Assembly: GCA_016841005.1 (NCBI GenBank)
Contig: JAEORG010000455.1
Span: 1-23,979 of the forward strand
DNA length: 23,979 nt
Direction: 5' to 3'
DNA from: Candidatus Thorarchaeota archaeon
GTDB taxonomy: Archaea > Asgardarchaeota > Thorarchaeia > Thorarchaeales > Thorarchaeaceae
Position numbers and translations under genes: made by a program
Shown here: positions 6,690-14,537 of the stretch, piece after piece
Layout of the letters: every line of letters starts with the position of its first letter
How positions within the stretch are numbered: the stretch's first letter is position 1
Notes under the pieces: generated by a model
The model's input: the letters and a program-made list of their open reading frames with translations, nothing else
Database searches by the model: none
What the model was told of the DNA's origin: nothing

Positions 6690-8882
6690 TTAGATCCAGT
6701 CGCCTGTCTCTAATTTTGTAGGAAGATATTCATCAGTCAGATATTCAAAAGAATGACTAGCAAACGCCTGGATTTCCGCCTTTTCCTTCATCTTGAGCAT
6801 TAATTGAAGGTCATTTACCCATTCTTTATTCTGTTGGACAAAGGGTTCTTTCAGCATCTCTCTCACACGTTTGATGTCCGCTGGTTCCATTGGAATACGT
6901 ACACTCTTAGGAATATTGAATGCATCGAGGTCTCTACTAAGTACCCCAAGTAATTTTAGTTCAGGAGTTGCAATGAATGGAGACTCATAACTTAGTCTTT
7001 TACTGCCTCTGAGAAACACTGAGTATATGTAGTGCCCGTATGGGTCACTATCTACTAGTGCAAAGGCGGGAATTTCAAGTTCCTTCACTAGCATCTTTAG
7101 GAATGCTCGAGTTGCTATGTCACCAGAACCCTTTCCTGTTAGAATGATACAGGGTTGCCGATTCCAGTATTTAGCTTCTGCTAATCGCATGACAGCAGCA
7201 TCTTTCTCAGCCATTAGAATGAATTCTGCATCACTTTCTACAATCTCGAGCTGGTCGAGGAAGGGTGTTACTGCCCAACCTCCTGTACCCATTTTCGTCA
7301 AATCGATAAGATCTCCACCATCTCGAATTACGACTCTTCCCATCGCAGAACCTCGTGCACTGGCTACAACATGAACACTATCACGTGTTGTGTTGAGCAT
7401 GGACGATACATCTTCGATAATTTTGTCACTATACTTCTGATCTCTAAAGAGATTGACATCGCTGTAGAAGACTTCTCGTTTCGTTGCGTGTAAATTGGAT
7501 TGTAAAAGATTATAGACAATTTCCATTACTCTGGCGGTTCTTGTTGCATCAACAACAGATGCAAGTGAATGATATGGTCGAGAAATTGTTTTCATTCCTA
7601 AAAGAAGTAAATCTCTGAATTCGTCCCAGACAATGTTGTCACTAGAACGACTAGGTATCTCAAATGCTGGACGACCTGTCGTCTTTGCCTCATTGAGTAC
7701 ATCGAGTGCGGTTTCTACCAACTTTTCACTAGTATCCGTTCTATCAAGGGACAACACTTCAACAGTTTCAGGAAGGTCTGTAGGCAATTCTCCGCGTTCA
7801 GCCATTGCTTCCGCTTCTCGCCATTGCTTCTTCATTTCCTCTGCGAACTTTTCTACAGACTTGGGAACAGGAAGGCCAGATTTCTTACGAATAATCTCGG
7901 GCTTTTTCTTCTTTGGTTGAGAGCTAGGTTTTTTCTTCGGTGTCGTTTCTTTTTTCTTTTTCATACTCTTTTCGGGTTTTGGAGGCTTCTCTTCCTTTTT
8001 AGTAACTACCTTTGGTTCTTCAGCTATCTCTTCTTCATTTTCCATTTCAGGTGGTTTCTCCTTCTTAGTTGGCTGTGTCTTTCTTGATGTCACTATAACT
8101 GTCTCCGGTTCACCCATTACTATACTTCGTTCCTTGTCTTTCATGTACTGTTTGGCAGAAGCTACTATTCTTGTTGCTTTGTCAAGACCTAATCCATCTA
8201 CACGTTCTGCAACTCCGCTGGGTGAAGCTCTTGAAAGTCTGGCTATAGAATTGTAGCCTGCAGCCTCTAGTGTTAAAGCCATTTTGCCACCGATGCCTGG
8301 TATTTCTGTTAATGCGGGACGCTGTTCACCTTCCTCTTCGGTGACAACATCTGAGGGAGTAGAAACGTTCATAGCTCGCTTAGCATCAGCAACAAGCTTC
8401 TTTGCGCCTGAGCTACTCAATCCCTCTACTTTCTTTGATAGAGATTCAGCTCTAGCTCTAGAGATTTTCTCCACAGAAACATATCCAGCTGTTCTAAGGC
8501 GTTCTGCAAGCTTTCCTCCAACACCGGGAAGAGAGGAGAGAGAAATGGTCCCTTCCTCAGGGGGAATTGGTTTTGGTTTCTTTGCCTTTGATTTCTTCTT
8601 AGCAGCACTAGTTTTCTTTGAGGCCTTCTTTGGTGCTGGCTTCTTTGGTGCTGGCTTCTTTGGTGCTGGCTTCTTTGGTGCGGGTTCCTTTTTCGTAGAT
8701 TTCTTTGCATCTGTTTTTTTCTTTCCAGATTCTTTCTTTTTGGAGGTTTTAGTAGTCGCCTTCTTAGATGGCTTCTTTGATACATCGGACTTTTTTGTCG
8801 ATTTCTTCTTTGGTTTATCCTCTACGACATCTCCTAAGGTAGTTTGGACTGGTTCTTTTACTGCCTTCTTTTTCTTAGCCAT
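6690..8882 (-). CDS. top6A: DNA topoisomerase VI subunit A with N-terminal Lys-rich and double HhH extension
   Basis: Subunit A of topoisomerase VI (Spo11 family) cuts both DNA strands through a tyrosine and works as an A2B2 complex with subunit B. The usual length is about 360-390 residues; this one has 730. Residues 1-108 are a Lys/Pro/Ala histone H1-like tail. A first helix-hairpin-helix module (LPGVGGKLAERLRTAGYVSV) lies at about 114-172, a second (IPGIGGKMALTLEAAGYNSI) at 187-250, and a second Lys/Glu-rich linker at about 265-335. The Spo11 core follows: the winged-helix catalytic Tyr473 in KREVFYSDVNLF, the Toprim Glu559 in AEKDA, and DSDPYG (Asp611, Asp613). GGAGGG just before the ATG, and two bases after the subunit B stop, indicates coupled translation. 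Confidence 0.95.
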   Translation of the reverse strand: MAKKKKAVKEPVQTTLGDVVEDKPKKKSTKKSDVSKKPSKKATTKTSKKKESGKKKTDAKKSTKKEPAPKKPAPKKPAPKKPAPKKASKKTSAAKKKSKAKKPKPIPPEEGTISLSSLPGVGGKLAERLRTAGYVSVEKISRARAESLSKKVEGLSSSGAKKLVADAKRAMNVSTPSDVVTEEEGEQRPALTEIPGIGGKMALTLEAAGYNSIARLSRASPSGVAERVDGLGLDKATRIVASAKQYMKDKERSIVMGEPETVIVTSRKTQPTKKEKPPEMENEEEIAEEPKVVTKKEEKPPKPEKSMKKKKETTPKKKPSSQPKKKKPEIIRKKSGLPVPKSVEKFAEEMKKQWREAEAMAERGELPTDLPETVEVLSLDRTDTSEKLVETALDVLNEAKTTGRPAFEIPSRSSDNIVWDEFRDLLLLGMKTISRPYHSLASVVDATRTARVMEIVYNLLQSNLHATKREVFYSDVNLFRDQKYSDKIIEDVSSMLNTTRDSVHVVASARGSAMGRVVIRDGGDLIDLTKMGTGGWAVTPFLDQLEIVESDAEFILMAEKDAAVMRLAEAKYWNRQPCIILTGKGSGDIATRAFLKMLVKELEIPAFALVDSDPYGHYIYSVFLRGSKRLSYESPFIATPELKLLGVLSRDLDAFNIPKSVRIPMEPADIKRVREMLKEPFVQQNKEWVNDLQLMLKMKEKAEIQAFASHSFEYLTDEYLPTKLETGDWI
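8625..8684 (-). repeat. Four tandem 15-bp units encoding PAPKK in TopVI-A
   Basis: Residues 67-86 are four copies of Pro-Ala-Pro-Lys-Lys. At the DNA level the 15-base unit (plus strand GGTGCTGGCTTCTTT) is nearly identical between copies, the last copy differing by a few bases. This is a coding minisatellite that could change copy number by slippage. Confidence 0.9.
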
Positions 8883-8884
8883 GA

Positions 8885-10861
8885 TTAACCCTCCGCTACT
8901 TCATCCTCTGTATCTAGTGGTATATCAGCAACTAAATCAGAGCCTACTGTATCAGTTTCTGTTTCTTCTTGATCAGATTGTAACTCGAATCCTGATATTG
9001 AATCTCGTAGTTTACTCGCTATAGTTTCTGCGTCAAAGAGTTTCTTTCCACTAGACTCATTTACAATCGTAACTAGACTCTGTGCAAATTGATCTGCGTA
9101 CATTGCCAAAATGCCAGCACGTTTTGCCTTTCTGCGTGCTGTTTCTCTTCGAGTAATGAACCTGCGGAACTTTCTTCCTGCATCTTCTAACGCAAGTTTG
9201 ATTTCTCGTAATAGAACCTCATCCTCAGCAAGTGCTTGCTTGGATTGACCGTTGAACATAACATGTACATATGCACCTGCAACATGAATGAAGACCATAA
9301 TAGGTCCTCGAGGTATACCGTTATCGAATGTTGTTACTTTATAGTTCTTCCAATTCACACTCGTAGTAGCCTTCCATGTTGCGCAGTCACTATTATCTCT
9401 CAATTTTGGTACGCGATTTACGAATCGCCAAAGAACCATTGGTGCAGAAGTTGCATTCTTAATTTCTCCACCATACGCAATGCAAACTTCAATTGCGAAA
9501 GAGAGACCCTTACCTGATGTTGGTTTTCGTGTGACTGCTGCGACAAAATCAGGATTATAGGCCTTTCTTATTGTTTCCTCGAATACCTCCTCCCCAACTG
9601 GGACGACTGTATCGGTAGGTGGTGCAATGTAATCTTCATTTGAGAATGCCTTGTAAAGAAGTTCAATTTCAGTTTTATCAAGCGTATCAGCTGGTGTACT
9701 CGGCGCAAGAACGTCAAGATGCCGTATCCTAAGGTCCTTGTTTGCCTTCTGAATAATTGTTCTTGCTTTATTCGTACTTAAACGACAGAATGCTTTTGTC
9801 AGAAAACCTCGTAAATCAGGTTGTATTGACTCTCGGAGTAAATCTTGAAACTCACCAATTCTGATACTAGCTGGGTGAGGCTGCGCATATTTCGGTTCTT
9901 CAGGAAACGCTTTGACTTTCCGCGGATATATATGACAAACACCATATGGATCTACGAATACAATGGTAACATGTGAATTCAGAAGCGATGCCATTTCTGC
10001 ATAAGTATCAGCGTACCCTCTACGGTACTGAATGTTGAGGTAATTCAGACGAATAAAAGTACCATGTTTGAAGGGCAGGTCCATTTCAATTGGGCCACCA
10101 ACGTAATCTTTGGTATTTGCAGTGGTGGTATAGAAATCAGTAACAGTAGCCTTGTTAGATGTGAACCTTTGAGATACTGTAAAGATAGGTTTACCCGTTG
10201 TATTTTGAGAATCACTAAATGCAGATGGGGCTCCAAATCCTTGGCTACCTCTCGTTTGTCTTAGCTTCTCGGATTTACTTGATGCAAGATAGATACCATA
10301 CTTCTCAAGATCTTTGGGAACCATTCCAACTCCATTATCAAAGCATATGAATTCATAGACCTTGAAACCTTCATCATCATCAATAGGAACAAGATCAGGC
10401 ATGAAGACTTCTGTCATCTGAATAACAACAAGAGGTTCTCTCTTATTGATCAAAGTCCTGTAAGGCATTATGAATTTTCTAAATTGTGTGAGCCTATCAT
10501 CCAAAGATTCCTTTTTCTGGGGAGGAATTTGAACCTCCTTTCCCGCACGCACATCTCGTTCAAGTTGTTTACTCATAGCTATTGAATCGTGCGTAGTTTC
10601 CTCTACCTTCGCCTTGACCTCTTCGACAATCTCAGGTTCAAGGCTATCTGACAGTCGAGGATGTTTATCGATCTTCCACCACCAGCTTTCGAGTGCATCA
10701 ATAGCATTATCGAGAAACTCGATACAGTACTGGGTGTGCTTGTTAAGCCCAGTTTCAAATCCTACTAACTGGGTACGTTTCCTCATGAATTTAGCAATTG
10801 TACCTTGCTTGATATCACCGCTACCTGTAAATACAGGTGTAGAATCCTTCTTCTTTGCCAT
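8885..10861 (-). CDS. top6B: DNA topoisomerase VI subunit B
   Basis: The ATPase subunit of topoisomerase VI: a GHKL (Bergerat) domain that dimerises on ATP, an H2TH-like region and a transducer that drives subunit A. Counting from ATG 10861, FLDNAIDALE (49-58) is the N-box with the Mg-binding Asn, DNGVGM (175-180) is the next ATP motif, and GSQGFGAPSAFS...TTGKP (205-224) is the lid. The transducer region has NRVPKLRD. Between N-box and DNGVGM are roughly 85 extra charged residues not expected in the family. The C-terminus is acidic. The frame extends to 10918, but the TATA box predicts transcription from about 10914, and MAKKK resembles the start of subunit A, so 10861 is preferred. Confidence 0.94.
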   Translation of the reverse strand: MAKKKDSTPVFTGSGDIKQGTIAKFMRKRTQLVGFETGLNKHTQYCIEFLDNAIDALESWWWKIDKHPRLSDSLEPEIVEEVKAKVEETTHDSIAMSKQLERDVRAGKEVQIPPQKKESLDDRLTQFRKFIMPYRTLINKREPLVVIQMTEVFMPDLVPIDDDEGFKVYEFICFDNGVGMVPKDLEKYGIYLASSKSEKLRQTRGSQGFGAPSAFSDSQNTTGKPIFTVSQRFTSNKATVTDFYTTTANTKDYVGGPIEMDLPFKHGTFIRLNYLNIQYRRGYADTYAEMASLLNSHVTIVFVDPYGVCHIYPRKVKAFPEEPKYAQPHPASIRIGEFQDLLRESIQPDLRGFLTKAFCRLSTNKARTIIQKANKDLRIRHLDVLAPSTPADTLDKTEIELLYKAFSNEDYIAPPTDTVVPVGEEVFEETIRKAYNPDFVAAVTRKPTSGKGLSFAIEVCIAYGGEIKNATSAPMVLWRFVNRVPKLRDNSDCATWKATTSVNWKNYKVTTFDNGIPRGPIMVFIHVAGAYVHVMFNGQSKQALAEDEVLLREIKLALEDAGRKFRRFITRRETARRKAKRAGILAMYADQFAQSLVTIVNESSGKKLFDAETIASKLRDSISGFELQSDQEETETDTVGSDLVADIPLDTEDEVAEG

Positions 10862-10937
10862 TACAACACACCAACAGGTCAACATTTCCATTTTATGAAA
10901 TAGTGCCTCTTTGAACACATTTTATGCATTCTAGACG

Positions 10938-10944
10938 TATATAT
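10938..10944 (-). promoter_or_regulatory. Putative TATA box for the topoisomerase VI operon
   Basis: ATATATA on the minus strand predicts a transcription start near 10914. This gives a leader of about 50 bases to the preferred ATG at 10861 and excludes the upstream frame start at 10918. Confidence 0.5.
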
Positions 10945-11047
10945 GCCTCTTTCTAGGACTGTTAGGCACACGTTTTTCTGTCCTATAACGTTTTCCCGTC
11001 AATACCCAATTGATATCGTTTTCATCCGTTCTAAGGCAATTTGAGAA

Positions 11048-11055
11048 TTTATACA
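11048..11055 (+). promoter_or_regulatory. Putative TATA box for cofE
   Basis: TTTATACA lies about 50 bases before the cofE start and predicts transcription near 11078. A GAGG Shine-Dalgarno at 11090-11093 then stands eight bases before the TTG at 11102. Confidence 0.5.
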
Positions 11056-11101
11056 GCAAGTTTTTCCGATAATACGTCATGACACATCTGAGGCGCTCAA
11101 C

Positions 11102-11857
11102 TTGTCATTGAATACTATAGAAATAATCCCATTACTTGGAATTCCTCTTATTTCAGAAGGAGATAATATTTCGAATTTAATACTGAAAGCAATTGAAGAA
11201 GAAAAGATTCAGATTTTGGAAGGGGATGTTTTTGTCATTGCTCATACTATTATTTCAAAGGCGGAAGGTCGAGTTATCGAAGAATCTCATGTGATGGTTT
11301 CAGAGAGAGCACAAGAGATAGCAGACAAGAACAATTTTGATTCCATTCATGTGCAAATTGCCCTCGATGAAAGTAAAGAGGTTCTTAGATCTGAGCGCGC
11401 TCTCATCGTCCTGCTGAAAAATGGACACATATGCAATTTTGGAGGAGTAGATAGATCAAACGCACCTGAGAATTCTTTCGTTTTACTTCCTAAAGATGCA
11501 GACGAAAGCGCAAAGCGAATACGCGAATCTCTTTGTCAGTCATCGGGAAAATCACTTGCAGTAATCATATCTGATACAGAAGGACGCCCTTGGAGAATAG
11601 GAGCTATCAATCTAGCAATTGGTTGTGCAGGTATTAATGCTTTCAAGTATAATGAAGGAAGAGAGGATCTTTATGGTAGGACATTGCAACATTCATTAGT
11701 TTGTCAAATAGATGAGATAGCTTCAGCAGCAGAATTGGTAATGGGACAAGCTAACGAGAGTATACCCGTTGTAATAGTTAGAGGGTATGAATACGAGCCA
11801 GGAGCAGAAAATTCAAGGGATGTTCATAGATCAACGGGTGAAAATCTATTCAGATAA
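11102..11857 (+). CDS. cofE: Coenzyme F420-0:L-glutamate ligase
   Basis: CofE adds gamma-linked glutamates to F420-0 using GTP, making the polyglutamyl tail of the deazaflavin redox coenzyme F420. The 251-residue protein has the family order: N-terminal GIPLISEGDNI, VIAHTIISKAEGRV, the SERA-type segment before a GGVDRSNAPE loop, VIISDTEGRPWRIGAINLAIG, a YGR segment, then EIASAAELVMGQAN and PVVIVRGYEYE. The length matches stand-alone archaeal CofE, without the bacterial FbiB nitroreductase domain. The start is TTG with GAGG upstream. It is alone on the plus strand here, diverging from the topoisomerase VI operon. No other F420 synthesis gene is visible. Some archaea also use the coenzyme with F420-dependent reductases, which may include prenyl reductases. 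Confidence 0.95.
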   Translation: MSLNTIEIIPLLGIPLISEGDNISNLILKAIEEEKIQILEGDVFVIAHTIISKAEGRVIEESHVMVSERAQEIADKNNFDSIHVQIALDESKEVLRSERALIVLLKNGHICNFGGVDRSNAPENSFVLLPKDADESAKRIRESLCQSSGKSLAVIISDTEGRPWRIGAINLAIGCAGINAFKYNEGREDLYGRTLQHSLVCQIDEIASAAELVMGQANESIPVVIVRGYEYEPGAENSRDVHRSTGENLFR

Positions 11858-11870
11858 AGAAAAGAAGAAG

Positions 11871-11898
11871 GAAGTGTAACCTAGAAAAGCTACACTTC
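11871..11898. terminator. Hairpin between convergent cofE and zinc-ribbon gene
   Basis: GAAGTGTA at 11871-11878 pairs with TACACTTC at 11891-11898 around a 12-base loop. On the minus strand it is followed by a CT/T-rich run, so it best fits termination of the minus-strand zinc-ribbon gene, though it may serve both. Confidence 0.6.
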
Positions 11899-11911
11899 GA
11901 GTTCTATCTAA

Positions 11912-12628
11912 CTAAGCTGGTTGACCACATTTTCCGCAGAAGCGATCACCGGCATCAAGAGGATTCCCGCAGTTAGTACAGAATCCTTCACCGCCACCAC
12001 CACCACTTGGAGCTCCAGTACCACCTTCAATTGGAGCACCACATTTTGGACAAGATGAAGCATGACCAGCATTGGTACCACAATAGGGACACTTGCCTGC
12101 ATTTTGAGCTTGGGTGACATTCGCCATAATGGAGGGTATGACCTTCTTCTGTCTGAATTCGAACTGCATATTGCCGCCGGATTTCAATTCTACAACCAGT
12201 TTATTTCCACTTTGAGCTGCTTGACTGATTGCTAGGATAGGAACAGCAAGACTCTCAGTATTGCCATCTTTGTCCTTATTGTAAAATGAGTCCCTACTCC
12301 ATGAACTAATTGCAGCTCCGACTGCTGCATAGGTTATACCACGTGCAAGATGACGTCCGAATGAACGTCCGACACCACCCATTTGGTCAGTTAGAGCACC
12401 AACTGCAACAGCTGCACCTACTGCAGCAGCAATGCCACCAAATTTCTTTGCACTGCCCCACTTAGAGGGTTTCTTAATCCAAACGAGCCGAATATCAGTC
12501 AGCTCCAAAGATCCGTCTTCTCCATCGAACTTGACATCTTTTTCACGAACCATTTTCTTTTCATGGCCCATAGTGTCAAGTCCAGAACCTGAATATGTAA
12601 CTGTTAGAAAGCCTGGGCGCTCTCCCAT
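11912..12628 (-). CDS. Protein with a glycine-zipper-like hydrophobic middle and C-terminal double zinc ribbon
   Basis: A 238-residue protein I cannot assign to a named family. Residues 8-52 and 125-165 are beta-rich (GSLELTDIRLVWIKK; NKLVVELKSGGNMQFEFRQKK), suggesting a split PH/GRAM-like domain. Between them lie two Gly/Ala-rich hydrophobic stretches (about 63-80 and 92-108) that could contact or cross the membrane. The C-terminus carries two zinc ribbons: Cys 180, 183, 193, 196, and Cys 217, 220, 231, 234, separated by a Gly-rich linker. No catalytic motif is seen. It lies 95 bases downstream of an MFS gene on the same strand, with a U-tract between them, so it is probably a separate transcript. 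AGGTG precedes the ATG by eight bases within an inverted repeat. Confidence 0.8.
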   Translation of the reverse strand: MGERPGFLTVTYSGSGLDTMGHEKKMVREKDVKFDGEDGSLELTDIRLVWIKKPSKWGSAKKFGGIAAAVGAAVAVGALTDQMGGVGRSFGRHLARGITYAAVGAAISSWSRDSFYNKDKDGNTESLAVPILAISQAAQSGNKLVVELKSGGNMQFEFRQKKVIPSIMANVTQAQNAGKCPYCGTNAGHASSCPKCGAPIEGGTGAPSGGGGGEGFCTNCGNPLDAGDRFCGKCGQPA

Positions 12629-12635
12629 TGTTTAA

Positions 12636-12651
12636 CACCTAGGTTTAGGTG
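12636..12651 (-). promoter_or_regulatory. Inverted repeat overlapping the ribosome binding site of the zinc-ribbon gene
   Basis: CACCTA and TAGGTG form a perfect 6-bp inverted repeat with a 4-base loop. On the minus strand the 3' arm contains the AGGTG Shine-Dalgarno for the ATG at 12628. It could hide the ribosome site in RNA or be a DNA operator near the transcription start. Confidence 0.4.
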
Positions 12652-12688
12652 CCCTGAAGGAGTATTAATGTTGTTGCTGTATTGATTG

Positions 12689-12703
12689 AAAGAAAAAAAA
12701 AGA
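12689..12703 (-). terminator. Poly-U terminator after the first MFS gene
   Basis: On the minus strand, a run of nine T residues flanked by C/T-rich sequence follows the MFS stop codon by about 20 bases. Archaeal RNA polymerase terminates at such U-tracts without needing a strong hairpin. Confidence 0.5.
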
Positions 12704-12723
12704 GGGGGAAGGGCTTGGGAGGA

Positions 12724-14184
12724 TTACTCCGCAGCTACTTCCTGTTCAATCTGTTCAGACTCTTGCTGACCAGATGTTTGTGTAATATCGTTGGCTAAGG
12801 GTTTCGGATAGCTCAAACCTCTTGCTATCATGGCTGCCCCTATGAGGGATATTATTCCACAGAGGGTCATTGTGAGTGGAAATCCAGCAGCAGGAATGAG
12901 CCATCCGAAGATTGCGATGAGTGGTATCGCAAATAAGATTCCAATTGTCGGAGATAGAGAGTACATGCTATTTCGAATCTTATTTGGAATCACATCGAGT
13001 AGTTCGCGCTGAGTGAGAATCTCAGCAAAGCCACCAAAAATACCGGTCGTAGTGAATGTGATCGTCATCAGCAGTATTGGAAGAATGCTAGTCACCGGTA
13101 ACTGCATGATGACGATCTGAGTGTACGGAAAAGTGAGCATAATCATGTCAACTCCAACCGTTGCAGGGGGGAAGAAGTACATTATCGCTGCAAAGGCTAA
13201 GTAGAATACCAAACCTGTCCCTTGAAGGAGTCTGAATCTGGGTATCCATTTCTTTGGTTCAAATCTACGTGACCAGACACCGCTTCGCTCAGCCTGAAAG
13301 ATTCCAGGTACGAAGAGAACCGTTCTAAAGCTCGATACAGCGACATCCGTGATGAGGTAACTGAAGTACATGGGGAACAGGATTAATTCACCCCAGACCA
13401 TTCCCACGCTCATGACTAGACATCCACCTAAGATAATGTAAGTAACATATTTATCACTGAAGAGAAAACTGATGCCTTCCTTGAGAATCGCAGTGTATTC
13501 ACTCATCGAAGGCCGTTCCTTACGAGCTTCTCGTACTTCTGGAAAGTCTGTCACATATCGAAGTACAACGATAGCAATTATCACACCAAGGGCTGCCTGA
13601 AGTTGGAAGACCCATGCCCTTCCAAGTATTACTGCAAGGAGACTTCCAGGTATAAGAGCGAGTGTGGCCACTACTTGGAACATCATTCCAACCTTTCCCC
13701 AGAATACACCATACATCTTCCGATCTTCATCACCTGGCATAGCTGCTCTATAGTTGTTGTCAAACCATGCATTGAATGCTCCACTTAACTGGGATTGAGC
13801 GAATCCTATCATTACGTAAATTGCTATAACATACCAGAATGGAGTTGTTGGAGTGATGAAAGACACCATCAGGAATGCAACACTAAATGAAAGGAAAGAG
13901 GAAGCAATAATATAGCGTTGACCAAGATAATCACCCAAAGCACCTGTTGGATAGTCAAAAGCAGTCTGAACGACCATCTGAATTACAATAAGAACTCCCA
14001 TCAAGGTCAGCCCTTGGATGTAATCACCACCACCAGCCCATTCTGCTACGAATATCATGAAGAAAGTAGTACTCAGACTGATGGTTGCTGAAACAATTGG
14101 TAAGAGTATTGTAAGAATCTTGCTCAAGTGGAATATCTTGTCATTTGCTTTATCCAAGCCAAAGAATCTCGCGATGAAACTCAT
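12724..14184 (-). CDS. Major facilitator superfamily transporter (paralogue 1)
   Basis: A polytopic membrane protein of about 486 residues with some twelve hydrophobic segments. An MFS loop 2-3 motif appears as DYPTGALGDYLGQRYIIASS. The long central loop after segment 6 (EVREARKERPSMSEY) is usual for the superfamily. It is clearly paralogous to the gene at 15140-16633: they share RFFGL..AND near the start, STFFMIFVAE, LDYPTGAL, AFNAWFDNNYRAA, WSRRF..K.WIPRFR and QRE.LDVIPN.IRNSMYSL. The conserved WFDNNYRAA and IPNxIRNSMYSL segments look like a subfamily signature. The substrate is unknown. ATG at 14184 is chosen because GGAG lies nine bases upstream; TTG at 14199 is the alternative. A 76-residue ORF ends overlapping this ATG. 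Confidence 0.9.
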   Translation of the reverse strand: MSFIARFFGLDKANDKIFHLSKILTILLPIVSATISLSTTFFMIFVAEWAGGGDYIQGLTLMGVLIVIQMVVQTAFDYPTGALGDYLGQRYIIASSFLSFSVAFLMVSFITPTTPFWYVIAIYVMIGFAQSQLSGAFNAWFDNNYRAAMPGDEDRKMYGVFWGKVGMMFQVVATLALIPGSLLAVILGRAWVFQLQAALGVIIAIVVLRYVTDFPEVREARKERPSMSEYTAILKEGISFLFSDKYVTYIILGGCLVMSVGMVWGELILFPMYFSYLITDVAVSSFRTVLFVPGIFQAERSGVWSRRFEPKKWIPRFRLLQGTGLVFYLAFAAIMYFFPPATVGVDMIMLTFPYTQIVIMQLPVTSILPILLMTITFTTTGIFGGFAEILTQRELLDVIPNKIRNSMYSLSPTIGILFAIPLIAIFGWLIPAAGFPLTMTLCGIISLIGAAMIARGLSYPKPLANDITQTSGQQESEQIEQEVAAE

Positions 14185-14411
14185 TTGGTCACTCTCCAAT
14201 GATAATCGTAAATTCTCAACATAGGATCAACAAGAAGAGAGAGACCGAGAGTTTTCGTATTGTTCACATTGTAAATACTTGAATCTGCATGCATCATTTT
14301 GTACGCCTCATTGTTACAAGGGCTGGTCACTGTATATGCTGGTAGTGGGCGAAAGTGACCATATGTATGACCACCGGGATACCAAGAACTGATCTTTAAG
14401 GGAATAAACAA
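14181..14411 (-). CDS. Possible small ORF translationally coupled to MFS paralogue 1
   Basis: A 76-codon frame starting at TTG and ending in TGA, which overlaps the transporter ATG as ATGA, a layout typical of coupled genes. The protein is hydrophilic and lacks clear domains; it includes YPGGHTYGHF near the N-terminus and a C-terminal YDYHWRVTK. GGAG lies about 11 bases before the start, a rather long spacing. It begins 19 bases after the second microprotein stop, so it may be the third member of a small-gene string. I do not recognise it, and it could be a chance frame within a leader. Confidence 0.3.
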   Translation of the reverse strand: MFIPLKISSWYPGGHTYGHFRPLPAYTVTSPCNNEAYKMMHADSSIYNVNNTKTLGLSLLVDPMLRIYDYHWRVTK

Positions 14412-14430
14412 GGTCAGTACAACTCCAAAA

Positions 14431-14532
14431 TTATCTTACGACAGTCTGATACGCATAGGTTAATGCGCGAGTTGTAATTCTCTTCTTAGCGCTTCTTGTA
14501 TTCTTCTCCTGAGAAGAGATAGATAGAGCCAC
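14431..14532 (-). CDS. Microprotein 2 of a tandem pair (33 residues)
   Basis: A 33-codon ORF starting at GTG with a consensus AGGAGG Shine-Dalgarno seven bases upstream, formed by the last codons of the preceding microprotein. The protein is basic and hydrophilic: it begins MAL, has SAKKR at 14-18, and ALTYAY at 23-28. The same MAL start, a SAKK block and ALTYAY occur in the adjacent ORF, with the identical distance of 19 residues between MAL and ALTYAY. Such similarity between two neighbouring short frames in different DNA sequence strongly suggests translation. No membrane segment or known domain is seen. The function is unknown; it may be a leader peptide or a small regulator for the transporter downstream. 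Confidence 0.65.
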   Translation of the reverse strand: MALSISSQEKNTRSAKKRITTRALTYAYQTVVR

Positions 14533-14537
14533 TTAGA

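Noticed and set aside
8284..9024. Plus-strand frame of 246 codons with FFGAG repeats
   Set aside because: It is the complement of the Lys-rich TopVI-A tail; the repeats come from the AAG/CCA-rich coding sequence, and there is no ribosome site or domain.
10862..10918. 19-residue N-terminal extension of TopVI-B
   Set aside because: The TATA box predicts transcription starting at about 10914, after this start codon, and the extension does not look like the family. MAKKK at 10861 is preferred.
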